A program made the translations under genes and the position numbers. Source: JBPBQZ01 sp050955105 (lineage in GTDB: Bacteria; Pseudomonadota; Gammaproteobacteria; Burkholderiales; Burkholderiaceae). From it: a stretch of DNA of 51,480 nt. Below are positions 24,837 to 32,951 of this stretch, piece after piece. The stretch's first letter is position 1, and the number at the start of each line of letters is the position of its first letter. The notes beneath the pieces are model-generated. The model did no database searches, had not been told where the DNA came from, and saw only the letters and a list, made by a program, of their open reading frames with translations. The stretch covers positions 1 to 51,480 of the forward strand of contig JBPBQZ010000090.1 in assembly GCA_050955105.1 (NCBI GenBank), in the 5' to 3' direction.

Positions 24837-25721
24837 ATGCTTACACGCCTCGGCGTCGCTATCGCGATTGCACTACTGCGCTTTCTCGCGCTGCTGCCCT
24901 ATGGTTTCACCGCCCGTCTGGGCGACGGCCTGGGCGCCTTGCTCTACCTCATTCCCAGCAGTCGCCGCAACGTCGTGCATACCAATTTGCGGCTGTGCTT
25001 TCCGGAATGGAGCGCGGCCGAACGCAAGCGCGTGGCGCGACTGCATTTCCGCCATGCGATCCGCAGCTATATAGAACGCAGCGTGCAATGGTTCGGCTCG
25101 GCGAAGAAGCTCGAAGCGCTGATCGAAGTCGACAGCGCGGTCGATCTCGAAGATCCCAACATGCCGCCGACGATCCTGTTGGGCTTTCATTTCGTCGGCA
25201 TCGAGGCCGGCTCGATTTTTATCAATTATTCGCTGAAACGTCCTTGCGGCTCGCTTTATACGCCGATGTCCAACCCGGAAGTCGACCGCGTCGCCAAAGC
25301 GGCGCGTGGCCGCTTCAATGCCGAAATGGTGGCGCGCGCGAACAGTGCCCGCGCCGTACTGCGCATGTTCCGCGAAGGCAAGCCGGTAATGCTCGGCGCC
25401 GATATGGACTACGGCATCCGCAACTCGACCTTCGTGCCTTTCTTCGGCGTGCAGGCCTGTACGCTCACCGCCGTGTCGCGCTTCGCCAAGGCCGGCCGTG
25501 CGCAAGTGTTGCCGTTCATCGGCGAAATCCTGCCTAACTACAAAGGCTACCGGCTGAAGGTATTCGAGCCGTGGCGCGACTATCCCACCGACGACGAAGA
25601 CGCCGACGCGCGCCGCATGAACGCCTTCCTCGAAGAACAGGTGCTGAAGATGCCGGAGCAGTATTACTGGGTGCACAAGCGCTTCAAGACGCGGCCGCCC
25701 GGCGAGCCCGGCGTTTATTGA
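24837..25721 (+). CDS. Lipid A biosynthesis lauroyl acyltransferase (LpxL/HtrB family)
   Basis: A 294-aa lysophospholipid/lipid A acyltransferase, adding a secondary acyl chain to lipid A at the inner-membrane cytoplasmic face. It has an N-terminal membrane anchor (about residues 2-22). The catalytic HX4E motif is in GFHFVGIEAG, and PVMLGADMDYGIRNSTFVPFFG is typical of the family, as is the C-terminal PEQYYWVHKRFKTRPPGE. The ATG at 24837 gives a normal start; an in-frame TTG at 24780 would add 19 residues. The family member (LpxL versus LpxM) cannot be settled here. It precedes dapF. Confidence 0.9.
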   Translation: MLTRLGVAIAIALLRFLALLPYGFTARLGDGLGALLYLIPSSRRNVVHTNLRLCFPEWSAAERKRVARLHFRHAIRSYIERSVQWFGSAKKLEALIEVDSAVDLEDPNMPPTILLGFHFVGIEAGSIFINYSLKRPCGSLYTPMSNPEVDRVAKAARGRFNAEMVARANSARAVLRMFREGKPVMLGADMDYGIRNSTFVPFFGVQACTLTAVSRFAKAGRAQVLPFIGEILPNYKGYRLKVFEPWRDYPTDDEDADARRMNAFLEEQVLKMPEQYYWVHKRFKTRPPGEPGVY

Positions 25722-25778
25722 ATCTCGATTTGCTCTAGAATGCGGCGGATGTTGCTCCCCCGCGTTGCCCCCAATGAG

Positions 25779-25798
25779 CAGGCCTGCAAACAGGCCTG
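25779..25798 (+). repeat. Hairpin just before the dapF ribosome site
   Basis: The self-complementary octamer CAGGCCTG occurs twice (25779-25786 and 25791-25798) separated by CAAA, so the RNA can form an 8-bp stem with a 4-nt loop. It directly abuts the GAGG-like ribosome site of dapF. Confidence 0.75.
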
Positions 25799-25812
25799 AG
25801 GCGAGAATTTCC

Positions 25813-26775
25813 TTGAAGCTTTCTTTCACGAAAATGCAGGGCGCCGGCAACGACTTCGTCGTGATCGACGCCACGCGCGACGCGTTTACGCTGTCTTCCG
25901 AACAGATCCGGCATCTGGCCGATCGCCAGTTCGGCGTCGGCGCCGATCAGGTGCTGGTGGTAGAGCGCGCGACCCTGCCCGGCGTGGATTTTCGTTATCG
26001 CATCTTCAATGCCGATGGCGGCGAGGTCGAACATTGCGGCAACGGCGCGCGCTGCTTCGTCAAATTCGTGCGCGACACTGGCCTGACCGACGCGCTGTCG
26101 ATCCGCGTGCAAGTGGCCAATGGCACGGCCACGCTCACGGTCTGCGATAACGGCGAAGTCAGCGTCGAGATGGGCGCGCCGATCCTCGAGCCCGCGCGTG
26201 TGCCATTCGACGCGCACGGCCTCACGCCGCTGTCGGAAGGCGCCGCCACGCTTTGGAAACTCGACGTAGCCGGCTATACGGTGCCGATTTCGGTGGTCTC
26301 GATGGGCAATCCGCATGCGGTGCAGTTCGTCGATGACGTCGACCGCCATCCGGTCGAGACCGAAGGGCCGCTGGTCGAGGCGCACCCGCGCTTCCCGCGG
26401 CGCGTGAACGCCGGCTTTGCCGAGATCGTCGACCGGCACACGCTGCGGCTGCGCGTGTACGAGCGCGGCGCCGGCGAAACGCTGGCCTGCGGCACCGGCG
26501 CCTGCGCGGCGGTGGTGGCGGCGATATTGCGCGATCGCGCCGATTCGCCGGTGCAGGTGCGCACGCGCGGCGGCAATCTCACCATCAGTTGGAACGGCCG
26601 CGCGCAGGCCGACGCGCCGGTGATGATGGCCGGCCCCGCCGAAAAAGTATTCGAAGGCCAGATCGAGCTCACCGTCTTGTCGGCACCGCTGCCGTTTCTG
26701 CCGAAATCTGGCGGCCAGGGCCCCGGCGCCCCATCTACCGTCGCGCTGCAAGCCGACACCACTGGACTGCCATGA
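25813..26775 (+). CDS. dapF: Diaminopimelate epimerase
   Basis: DapF interconverts LL- and meso-diaminopimelate for lysine and peptidoglycan. The catalytic cysteines are in NADGGEVEHCGNGARC and ETLACGTGACAAV. KMQGAGNDFVVID and VSMGNPHAVQFVDD are also diagnostic. The start is taken as TTG 25813 because the family begins M-K-L-S-F-T-K-M-x-G-A-G-N-D-F. This gives 320 aa, about 30 more than usual, owing to a C-terminal tail after VFEGQIELTV. The stop overlaps the DUF484 start by ATGA (26772-26775). Confidence 0.93.
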   Translation: MKLSFTKMQGAGNDFVVIDATRDAFTLSSEQIRHLADRQFGVGADQVLVVERATLPGVDFRYRIFNADGGEVEHCGNGARCFVKFVRDTGLTDALSIRVQVANGTATLTVCDNGEVSVEMGAPILEPARVPFDAHGLTPLSEGAATLWKLDVAGYTVPISVVSMGNPHAVQFVDDVDRHPVETEGPLVEAHPRFPRRVNAGFAEIVDRHTLRLRVYERGAGETLACGTGACAAVVAAILRDRADSPVQVRTRGGNLTISWNGRAQADAPVMMAGPAEKVFEGQIELTVLSAPLPFLPKSGGQGPGAPSTVALQADTTGLP

Positions 26776-27635
26776 ACGATCGCGACGTCGCCGAGTATCT
26801 GCTGGCCCACGCCGAATTCTTCGAACAGCATGCCGAAGTGCTGGGCGCGGTGCGGCTGGCGAGCCCGCATGGCGGCCGCGCCGTGTCGCTGCAAGAACGG
26901 CAAATGGAGATGTTGCGCGAGAAGAACAAGTTGTTGGAGCGGCGCTTGAGCGAGCTGCTGCGCTATGGCCATGAAAACGACAGCATCTCCAGCAAATTCG
27001 TGCGCTGGAATATCGCCGTGCTGAGTCAACGCGATCCGCATGCGTTGCCGGAGACGATTGCCAGCGGCTTGCGTGGCATTTTCGATGTGCCGCACGTGGC
27101 GGTGCGCATTTGGGATGTGGCCGAGGCCTATTCGGTAGCCAGCTTCGCGCGCCAGGTCAGCGAAGAGATTCGCCTGTTCGCCAGCAGCCTGGCCACCCCC
27201 TACTGCGGGCCCAATACCGGCTTCGAGGCGGTGCAGTGGTTGGGCACGCGCGGTGCGGCGTCGGGTGCCGCTGCGGGGTCCGCATCCATTTCCCATTTGA
27301 ATGCGGTGCCGGCGCACGATGCCGGCGCACCAGTGCCCGCGCATGCCGCACGCAACGACGCCTCGGCGAGCGCGGCGTCCGACGCCGTGGCCTCAGTGGC
27401 GCTGGTGGCATTGCGACGTCCCGAAGATGCGTGGTTCGACGAGGCCATCAGCGCCGCCGCCAGTGAAGGCGGCAGTCCGTCGTCGAGCGCCAACAAGCCG
27501 GGCGAGCAAGCCTTCGGACTGTTGGTGCTCGGCTCCGACGATCCGCGCCGCTTCCACGAAGGCATGTCGACCGATTTCCTGAGTCAGATCGGCCGCCTGG
27601 CGAGCGCCGCGCTGACGCGGCTGCTGCCGCACTAG
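26772..27635 (+). CDS. DUF484 family protein
   Basis: A GAF-like cytosolic protein of the DUF484 family, regularly found between dapF and xerC in proteobacteria; its role is unknown. Features are the N-terminal DVAEYLLAHAEFFEQHAEVL and VSLQERQMEMLREKNKLLERRLSELL (likely coiled coil, residues 38-64), then a GAF-like fold. A low-complexity Ala/Ser/Gly/His insertion (about residues 160-207) splits the GAF-like part before VALVALRRPEDAWF. The length of 287 aa exceeds the usual roughly 220-235. It overlaps dapF by 4 bp and is 16 bp before xerC. Confidence 0.87.
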   Translation: MNDRDVAEYLLAHAEFFEQHAEVLGAVRLASPHGGRAVSLQERQMEMLREKNKLLERRLSELLRYGHENDSISSKFVRWNIAVLSQRDPHALPETIASGLRGIFDVPHVAVRIWDVAEAYSVASFARQVSEEIRLFASSLATPYCGPNTGFEAVQWLGTRGAASGAAAGSASISHLNAVPAHDAGAPVPAHAARNDASASAASDAVASVALVALRRPEDAWFDEAISAAASEGGSPSSSANKPGEQAFGLLVLGSDDPRRFHEGMSTDFLSQIGRLASAALTRLLPH

Positions 27636-27651
27636 CCGCAGCGCAGCGACC

Positions 27652-28623
27652 ATGCGCATGCCAGAAACGGCGGCTCCCGAAGCACCGCTGCCGGCGTCGA
27701 TGCTGGCCTACCTGACGCGCCTGGCCGACGAACGCCGCTACTCCGAACACACGCTGCGCTCATATCGCTTCGCCCTCGCGCAACTCGCCGCACTGGCTGG
27801 CGAGCGGCCGCTCGAAGCGCTGACAGCCACCGATATCCGCCAGGCCGCCTCCCGTGCGCACGCCCGCGGCCTGGGCGGACGCTCGATCGCGCAACGCCTG
27901 TCGGCCTGGCGTGGCTTCTATAAATGGTATGCCTTGCAGACGCCGCTGCCGGCGAACCCGGTCGACACCGTGCGCGCGCCGAAGCGTCCGCGCCCTTTGC
28001 CCAAGGCCCTGTCGGCCGACCACGCCAGCGCGCTAATGGACTCGGTGGACGGCACTACCCTCGAAGCGCTGCGCGATCGGGCGCTACTGGAATTGTTCTA
28101 CTCATCCGGCCTGCGACTGGCGGAACTGATCGGTCTGGACGTGCGTTTTGCCGAAATCCATGATCCCGGCCAGCCCACTTATCGCTCCGCCGGCTGGATC
28201 GATCTGCAGACCGCCGAAGTCACGGTGACCGGCAAAGGCGGACGCCGCCGTGCGGTGCCGATCGGCACACAGGCCTGCGCCGCCCTGCACGCCTGGTTGG
28301 CAGTGCGCGACAACTGGGTGCGACAAGATCGCCAGCCGCTATTTCTGTCGCGTCGTGGCACGCGCCTGTCGCCGTCGTTCGTCAGAACGCGCGTCAAGCA
28401 ACTGGCGCTGACGGCTGGCATTCCCGCGAACGTGCATCCGCACGTGCTGCGGCATTCGTTCGCCACGCATGTGCTGCAATCGAGCGGCGACCTGCGCGCA
28501 GTACAAGAAATGCTCGGCCACGCCAGCATTTCCGCCACACAAGTCTATACTTCGCTCGACTTTCAGCATCTGTCGCGCGTTTATGACCAGGCGCATCCGC
28601 GCGCGAAACGCCGCGGCGGATAA
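27652..28623 (+). CDS. xerC: Site-specific tyrosine recombinase XerC
   Basis: XerC acts with XerD at dif to resolve chromosome dimers. All catalytic residues are seen: R155 (SSGLRLAE), K195 (TGKGGRRR), H264 and R267 (HVLRHSFATH), H290 (LGHASI) and nucleophile Y299 (TQVYTSLD). The N-terminal SAM-like core-binding domain spans about residues 12-105. The 323 aa is slightly longer than the usual 300, partly from an extra stretch between R155 and K195 (EIHDPGQPTYRSAG). Its context dapF, DUF484, xerC matches the classic arrangement and makes XerC rather than XerD or a phage integrase the best call. Confidence 0.92.
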   Translation: MRMPETAAPEAPLPASMLAYLTRLADERRYSEHTLRSYRFALAQLAALAGERPLEALTATDIRQAASRAHARGLGGRSIAQRLSAWRGFYKWYALQTPLPANPVDTVRAPKRPRPLPKALSADHASALMDSVDGTTLEALRDRALLELFYSSGLRLAELIGLDVRFAEIHDPGQPTYRSAGWIDLQTAEVTVTGKGGRRRAVPIGTQACAALHAWLAVRDNWVRQDRQPLFLSRRGTRLSPSFVRTRVKQLALTAGIPANVHPHVLRHSFATHVLQSSGDLRAVQEMLGHASISATQVYTSLDFQHLSRVYDQAHPRAKRRGG

Positions 28624-28782
28624 TCCGAATCACGCCGGCGGGCACGCCGTACGCCACCAAGGCCCACGCGGTCGGGTCCCGCCGTCGATGGGCATTTTGT
28701 GCTTCAATGCAGAGTTTCCCGCACGCTTTTCCGAATTTACGCGGTCGAGCCAACGCCGCGCCCACTCACGAGTGAATGCACC

Positions 28783-29889
28783 ATGAGCACCACGAAATCC
28801 ATTCCGGTCACCATCCTCACCGGCTTCCTCGGCAGCGGTAAAACCACGCTGCTCAAGCGCATCCTCGGCGAGCATCACGGCCTCAAGATCGCCGTCATCG
28901 AAAACGAATTCGGCGAAGAGAACATCGACAACGAAATCCTGGTGGTGGAGAGCCAGGAACAGATCGTGCAAATGAGCAACGGCTGCATCTGCTGCACGAT
29001 TCGCGGCGATCTGGTCGAAGCTTTATCCGATCTGGCTGCCAAGCGTAAAGCCGGCACGCTGCAATTCGACCAGGTCGTGATCGAAACCACCGGCCTGGCG
29101 AATCCCGGCCCGGTCGCGCAGACCTTCTTCATGGACGAAGACATCGCCGAGGCCTATCTGCTCGACGCGATCATCACGCTGGTGGACGCCAAGCATGCCG
29201 AGCACCAGTTGAACGACAACGAAGTGGCGCAGCGCCAAGTGGGCTTCGCCGACCGCCTTTTCATCACCAAGTCGGACCTGGTCGAGCCGGCGCAGTTGAG
29301 CGCGCTCAAACACCGTTTGCTGCATATGAATCCGCGGGCGCCGCAAGCCGTGGTGAATTTCGGCGAGGCCGACATCAAGCAGATCTTCGACTTGAAGGGC
29401 TTCAATCTGAATGCCAAGCTGGAAATCGATCCGGATTTCCTCACCGAAGAAGACGAGCACGACCATGCGCATGATCACGCCCACGCGCACGACGATCACG
29501 CGCACAGCCATGACGATTGCGACCACGATCAGGGCCAGTGCGCGCACGAGGGCCACGATCACGCCGGCCATCATCACCACGTGCATCACGACGACGCAAT
29601 CAAGTCTTTCGTCTATCGCAGCGACAAGCCGTTCGACTCGAAGAAGCTCGAGGATTTCCTGGGCGGCATCCTGCAGATCTACGGCGAATACCTGCTGCGC
29701 TACAAAGGCGTGCTGTATATGAAGGGCGTCGACCGCAAGGTGGTGTTCCAGGGCGTGCATCAAATGACCGGCAGCGACCTCGCCGGAAAATGGCTGCCGA
29801 CCGACCACAAGTGCAGCAAAATGGTGTTTATCGGCAAGGACTTGCCGAAAGATCTGATCACCGATGGGCTGGACCGTTGCCTGGTTTGA
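28783..29889 (+). CDS. COG0523 (CobW/ZNG1-type) metal-handling GTPase with His-rich linker
   Basis: A G3E-family P-loop GTPase, probably a metallochaperone for zinc (or cobalt). Walker A is GFLGSGKT (14-21). The metal-binding GCICC is at 67-71, the Walker B/switch region is IETTGLANP and the nucleotide motif is ITKSD (161-165). A linker of about 44 residues (226-269) contains more than twenty His plus several Asp, a typical metal buffer. The C-terminal CobW domain follows. ATG 28783 begins MSTTKSIPVTILTGFLG. No Zur-type operator palindrome was recognised in the 159 bp upstream. dksA lies downstream. Confidence 0.9.
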   Translation: MSTTKSIPVTILTGFLGSGKTTLLKRILGEHHGLKIAVIENEFGEENIDNEILVVESQEQIVQMSNGCICCTIRGDLVEALSDLAAKRKAGTLQFDQVVIETTGLANPGPVAQTFFMDEDIAEAYLLDAIITLVDAKHAEHQLNDNEVAQRQVGFADRLFITKSDLVEPAQLSALKHRLLHMNPRAPQAVVNFGEADIKQIFDLKGFNLNAKLEIDPDFLTEEDEHDHAHDHAHAHDDHAHSHDDCDHDQGQCAHEGHDHAGHHHHVHHDDAIKSFVYRSDKPFDSKKLEDFLGGILQIYGEYLLRYKGVLYMKGVDRKVVFQGVHQMTGSDLAGKWLPTDHKCSKMVFIGKDLPKDLITDGLDRCLV

Positions 29890-29898
29890 ACAACGCGC

Positions 29899-29955
29899 GG
29901 GGACGTAAAAGAAACTGAAAGGTACTTGTTTGGGATTCAGTTACAATACGTCCCC
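29899..29955 (+). repeat. Nested inverted repeat in the dksA leader
   Basis: GGGGACGTA (29899-29907) pairs perfectly with TACGTCCCC (29947-29955). Inside it AACTGAA (29913-29919) pairs with TTCAGTT (29936-29942). No U run follows, so it is not a canonical terminator. A TACAAT hexamer (29942-29947) lies inside the right arm and could be a -10 element of dksA. Confidence 0.8.
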
Positions 29956-30172
29956 ACTGGAAAACGACAACCGGTCCGCTACCTGACTTGAAAGTGGTAA
30001 CTCTCAGCCAGGCCAGGGGCAACGCATCGGCTAACCAGAGAAGTGCGGTTGTTGACGTGTGTCGCTGCATCGCGCGCACTCGCAACCAATCGGCCTCGGT
30101 CCCGCACGGCAAACAGCCGCCGCCGCTGCGGGCAATGTTTATGCGGGGGCGCCCGCGATCGAGACTAGCCAG

Positions 30173-30592
30173 ATGACGACCAAAAAACAGTTGACCGAAG
30201 CCGAAATCCTGAAAATGGGCGAGAAGGACTACATGAACGAAGAACAGTTGGCGTTCTTCCGTAGCCGCCTCGAACTTTTGCAGAGCGAAATTCTGCGCAA
30301 CGCCGGGCAAACCACCGAAAATCTGCGTGAAACCGTGATCGTTCCCGATCCGGCCGACCGTGCGACGATCGAGGAAGAGCACGCGCTGGAACTGCGCACG
30401 CGTGACCGCGAGCGCAAACTGCTGAAGAAAGTTCAGCAGTCGCTGGCGCGTATCGAATCCGGCGATTACGGCTGGTGCGAAGAAACCGGCGAACCGATCG
30501 GCGTACCGCGCCTGTTGGCCCGGCCCACCGCCACATTGTCGCTGGAAGCCCAGCAGCGCCGCGAACTGCGCCAAAAGCTGTTCGGCGACTGA
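30173..30592 (+). CDS. dksA: RNA polymerase-binding transcription factor DksA, cysteine-poor type
   Basis: DksA enters the RNA polymerase secondary channel and works with ppGpp. The 139-aa protein has the coiled coil with the tip motif PDPADRA (D59 and D62 match the two tip Asp of E. coli). The C-terminal globular domain reads WCEETGEPIGVPRLLARPTATLSLEAQ. At the four zinc-ligand positions only the first Cys (C102) remains; the others are T105, S123 and A126. The fold must therefore stand without the usual zinc finger, as in P. aeruginosa DksA2. ATG 30173 gives the family start MTTKKQLTEAEIL. The 283-bp leader is long and structured. Confidence 0.94.
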   Translation: MTTKKQLTEAEILKMGEKDYMNEEQLAFFRSRLELLQSEILRNAGQTTENLRETVIVPDPADRATIEEEHALELRTRDRERKLLKKVQQSLARIESGDYGWCEETGEPIGVPRLLARPTATLSLEAQQRRELRQKLFGD

Positions 30593-30840
30593 TCGCGCCA
30601 CGCCTGCCCGACGGCCGCCCCACGCGGCCCGCCGAGCCCTGCCGCCAGCGCCCCCTGCTGGATCGCGGCTGCATACCCATCCGCATCATGTCTCTCCTCA
30701 AGCAACAGCGGATCGATCCGGTCGCGTCGTCGGCAATGGCGGTCGGCGACAGCCCGATTCTCTTTCAAAGCGCCGCAAAGCCTGCAGGCGCATCCGGCCC
30801 GCCAAGGCATTCCAGTGCAAACTGATTGATCGCTTTAGGC
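30593..30840. other. Spacer between dksA and the hslV promoter, nothing recognised
   Basis: About 250 bp with no convincing gene, RNA family or terminator. Open frames crossing it show no recognisable motif. It belongs to the 379-bp gap before hslV. Confidence 0.5.
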
Positions 30841-30843
30841 ACT

Positions 30844-30871
30844 CTTGATTTCGCCCCACGCGCCCTAAGAT
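30844..30871 (+). promoter_or_regulatory. Candidate heat-shock (sigma-32) promoter for hslVU
   Basis: CTTGATT (30844-30850) and CCCTAAGAT (30863-30871) are separated by 12 bp, close to the sigma-32 pattern CTTGAAA / CCCCATnT. A sigma-70 reading (TTGATT, 15 bp, TAAGAT) overlaps it. HslVU is a known heat-shock operon, which supports the call. Confidence 0.45.
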
Positions 30872-30971
30872 AGGCGCGAATGGCCGGGCGCCGCAGGTGT
30901 CCGGCCCCGACGACCGGCAAGCGGCGCCGTTCAGGGCGGTTCCGGGCGCGTCGTTCTATCAAAGGATTCCC

Positions 30972-31520
30972 ATGGAACAATTTCACGGCACGACCATCGT
31001 TTCCGTGCGACGCAACGGCCAGGTGGCACTTGGCGGCGATGGTCAGGTCACGCTCGGCAATATCGTCATGAAAGGCAGCGCCCGCAAAGTGCGCAGCATT
31101 TATCAAGGCAAGGTGCTGGTGGGGTTCGCCGGCGGCACCGCCGATGCGTTCTCGCTGCTCGACCGCTTCGAGGGCAAGCTGGAGAAGCATCAAGGCCATC
31201 TGACGCGCGCCGCGGTCGAGCTGGCGAAGGACTGGCGCACCGATCGCATGCTGCGCCGGCTGGAAGCAATGCTGATTGCCGCCGATGCGAACACCACCCT
31301 GATTCTCACCGGCAATGGCGATGTGCTCGACCCCGAAGACGGGCTGTGCGCGATCGGCTCCGGCGGCTCATACGCGCAGGCCGCGGCACGCGCGCTGATG
31401 GAAAACACCCAGCTCGGCGCCGAAGAGATCGTCAGAAAGTCGCTGAGCATCGCCGCCGAGATGTGCATCTACACGAATACCAACGTAATCGTCGAAACGC
31501 TTGGAGAGTCCGCAATATGA
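30972..31520 (+). CDS. hslV: ATP-dependent protease peptidase subunit HslV
   Basis: HslV (ClpQ) is the proteasome-like threonine peptidase of the HslUV complex. The sequence MEQFHGTTIVSVRRNGQVALGGDGQVT predicts removal of a 6-residue propeptide to expose the catalytic Thr7. Later LVGFAGGTADAFSLLDRFEGKLE and GSGGSYAQAAARAL are typical. An AAAGGA ribosome site precedes ATG 30972; the frame is open upstream to 30897 without family support. 182 aa is normal. Its stop overlaps the hslU start by ATGA (31517-31520). Confidence 0.96.
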   Translation: MEQFHGTTIVSVRRNGQVALGGDGQVTLGNIVMKGSARKVRSIYQGKVLVGFAGGTADAFSLLDRFEGKLEKHQGHLTRAAVELAKDWRTDRMLRRLEAMLIAADANTTLILTGNGDVLDPEDGLCAIGSGGSYAQAAARALMENTQLGAEEIVRKSLSIAAEMCIYTNTNVIVETLGESAI

Positions 31521-32866
31521 GCAATATGACGCCTGCGGAGATCGTCTCCGAACTCGACAAGCACATCATTGGCCAATCGAAGGCCAAACGCGCGGTGGCT
31601 GTGGCGCTGCGCAATCGGTGGCGGCGTCAGCAAGTGGCCGAGCCGCTGCGCCAAGAGATCACGCCGAAGAATATCCTCATGATCGGGCCGACCGGCGTCG
31701 GCAAGACCGAAATCGCGCGGCGCCTGGCCAAGCTCGCCGACGCGCCTTTCATCAAGATCGAAGCGACCAAGTTCACTGAAGTGGGCTATGTGGGCCGCGA
31801 CGTCGACAGCATCATGCGCGACCTGGCCGAGATCGCCGTCAAGCAGACGCGCGAAACCGAGATGCGCAAGGTGCGCACGCAAGCCGAAGACCGTGCCGAA
31901 GACCGCATCCTCGATATCCTGCTGCCATCGGCCAATAGCGTCGGCTTCAATACCACGCAGCCGGCCGCGAGCCCGTCGCACGACGACAACCCGACCCGCC
32001 AGACCTTCCGCAAACGCTTGCGCGAAGGCCAGCTCGACGACAAGTTCATCGAGCTGGACATCGAAGCGGCGGCGCCCGGCATGGACATCATGGGGCCGCC
32101 GGGCATGGAAGAGATGACCGAGCAGATTCGCGGCATGTTCGCCAATATGGCCGGCGGCAAGAAGGCGCGGCGCAAGCTCACCATCAAGGAAGCGCTGAAA
32201 CTGCTGATCGACGAAGAAGCCGGCAAGATGCTCAACGACGAAGAGGTCAAGCTCAAGGCGATTCGCAACATCGAGCAGAACGGCATCGTGTTTCTCGACG
32301 AAATCGACAAGATCGCCGCGCGCAGTGAAGGCGGTGGTGGCGGCGAAGTGTCGCGCCAGGGCGTGCAGCGCGATCTGCTGCCGCTGGTGGAAGGCACCAC
32401 GGTCAATACCAAGTACGGCATGGTGCGCACCGATCATGTGCTGTTCATCGCCAGCGGCGCCTTCCATCTGGCCAAGCCGAGCGATCTGATTCCTGAATTG
32501 CAGGGACGTTTTCCGATTCGTGTCGAGCTCGACTCGCTGTCGGTGGAAGACTTCGAATCGATTCTGGTGAGCACCGATGCCAGCCTCACCAAGCAATACG
32601 AGGCCTTGCTGGCGACCGAGTCGGTCGGGCTGAGGTTCGCGCCGGACGGCATCCGGCGCATGGCCGAAGTGGCGTTCTCGGTGAACGAGAAAACCGAAAA
32701 CATCGGCGCGCGGCGGCTTTACACGGTGATGGAGAAGCTGCTGGAGAGCGTGTCGTTCGACGCGGGCAATCACTCGGGGCAGCAGGTGCTGATCGATGCC
32801 GCCTACGTCAATGAATGCCTGGGCGACATCGCGCAGAACGAGGATCTGTCGCGCTACGTGCTGTAA
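31517..32866 (+). CDS. hslU: ATP-dependent protease ATPase subunit HslU
   Basis: HslU (ClpY) is the AAA+ unfoldase feeding HslV. Walker A is GPTGVGKT (57-64), Walker B is GIVFLDEIDKIAAR, the pore loop is GYVGRDVDS and sensor/arginine motifs sit around IPELQGRFPIRVEL. The intermediate (I) domain lies between, with PGMDIMGPPGMEEM. The C-terminus EDLSRYVL is the tail that activates HslV. 449 aa is normal for the family. The start is set by overlap with hslV. Confidence 0.96.
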   Translation: MSNMTPAEIVSELDKHIIGQSKAKRAVAVALRNRWRRQQVAEPLRQEITPKNILMIGPTGVGKTEIARRLAKLADAPFIKIEATKFTEVGYVGRDVDSIMRDLAEIAVKQTRETEMRKVRTQAEDRAEDRILDILLPSANSVGFNTTQPAASPSHDDNPTRQTFRKRLREGQLDDKFIELDIEAAAPGMDIMGPPGMEEMTEQIRGMFANMAGGKKARRKLTIKEALKLLIDEEAGKMLNDEEVKLKAIRNIEQNGIVFLDEIDKIAARSEGGGGGEVSRQGVQRDLLPLVEGTTVNTKYGMVRTDHVLFIASGAFHLAKPSDLIPELQGRFPIRVELDSLSVEDFESILVSTDASLTKQYEALLATESVGLRFAPDGIRRMAEVAFSVNEKTENIGARRLYTVMEKLLESVSFDAGNHSGQQVLIDAAYVNECLGDIAQNEDLSRYVL

Positions 32867-32892
32867 GCGGCCGGCATGGGCCGCTTGGCGGG

Positions 32893-32932
32893 CGGCTACT
32901 CGGCTACTCGGCTACTCGGCTACTCGGCTACT
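32893..32932 (+). repeat. Perfect tandem octamer, five copies
   Basis: CGGCTACT is repeated five times without mismatch in the 85-bp gap between the convergent stops of hslU and regA. A further GGCTACTC-like copy follows at about 32950. The unit is not a multiple of three and the array is noncoding. It is a simple-sequence repeat, likely variable between strains. Confidence 0.95.
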
Positions 32933-32951
32933 TGGCGGCTGAGCGGTCTGG

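Noticed and set aside
27652..28623. Tyrosine recombinase as an island integrase
   Set aside because: Its context (dapF, DUF484, xerC) and sequence fit chromosomal XerC. There is no tRNA or attachment repeat beside it.
28624..28782. Zur operator before the metal GTPase
   Set aside because: No AT-rich Zur-type palindrome is present in this GC-rich spacer.
32893..32932. Octamer array as a CRISPR
   Set aside because: The units are contiguous 8-mers without spacers, and no cas genes are present.
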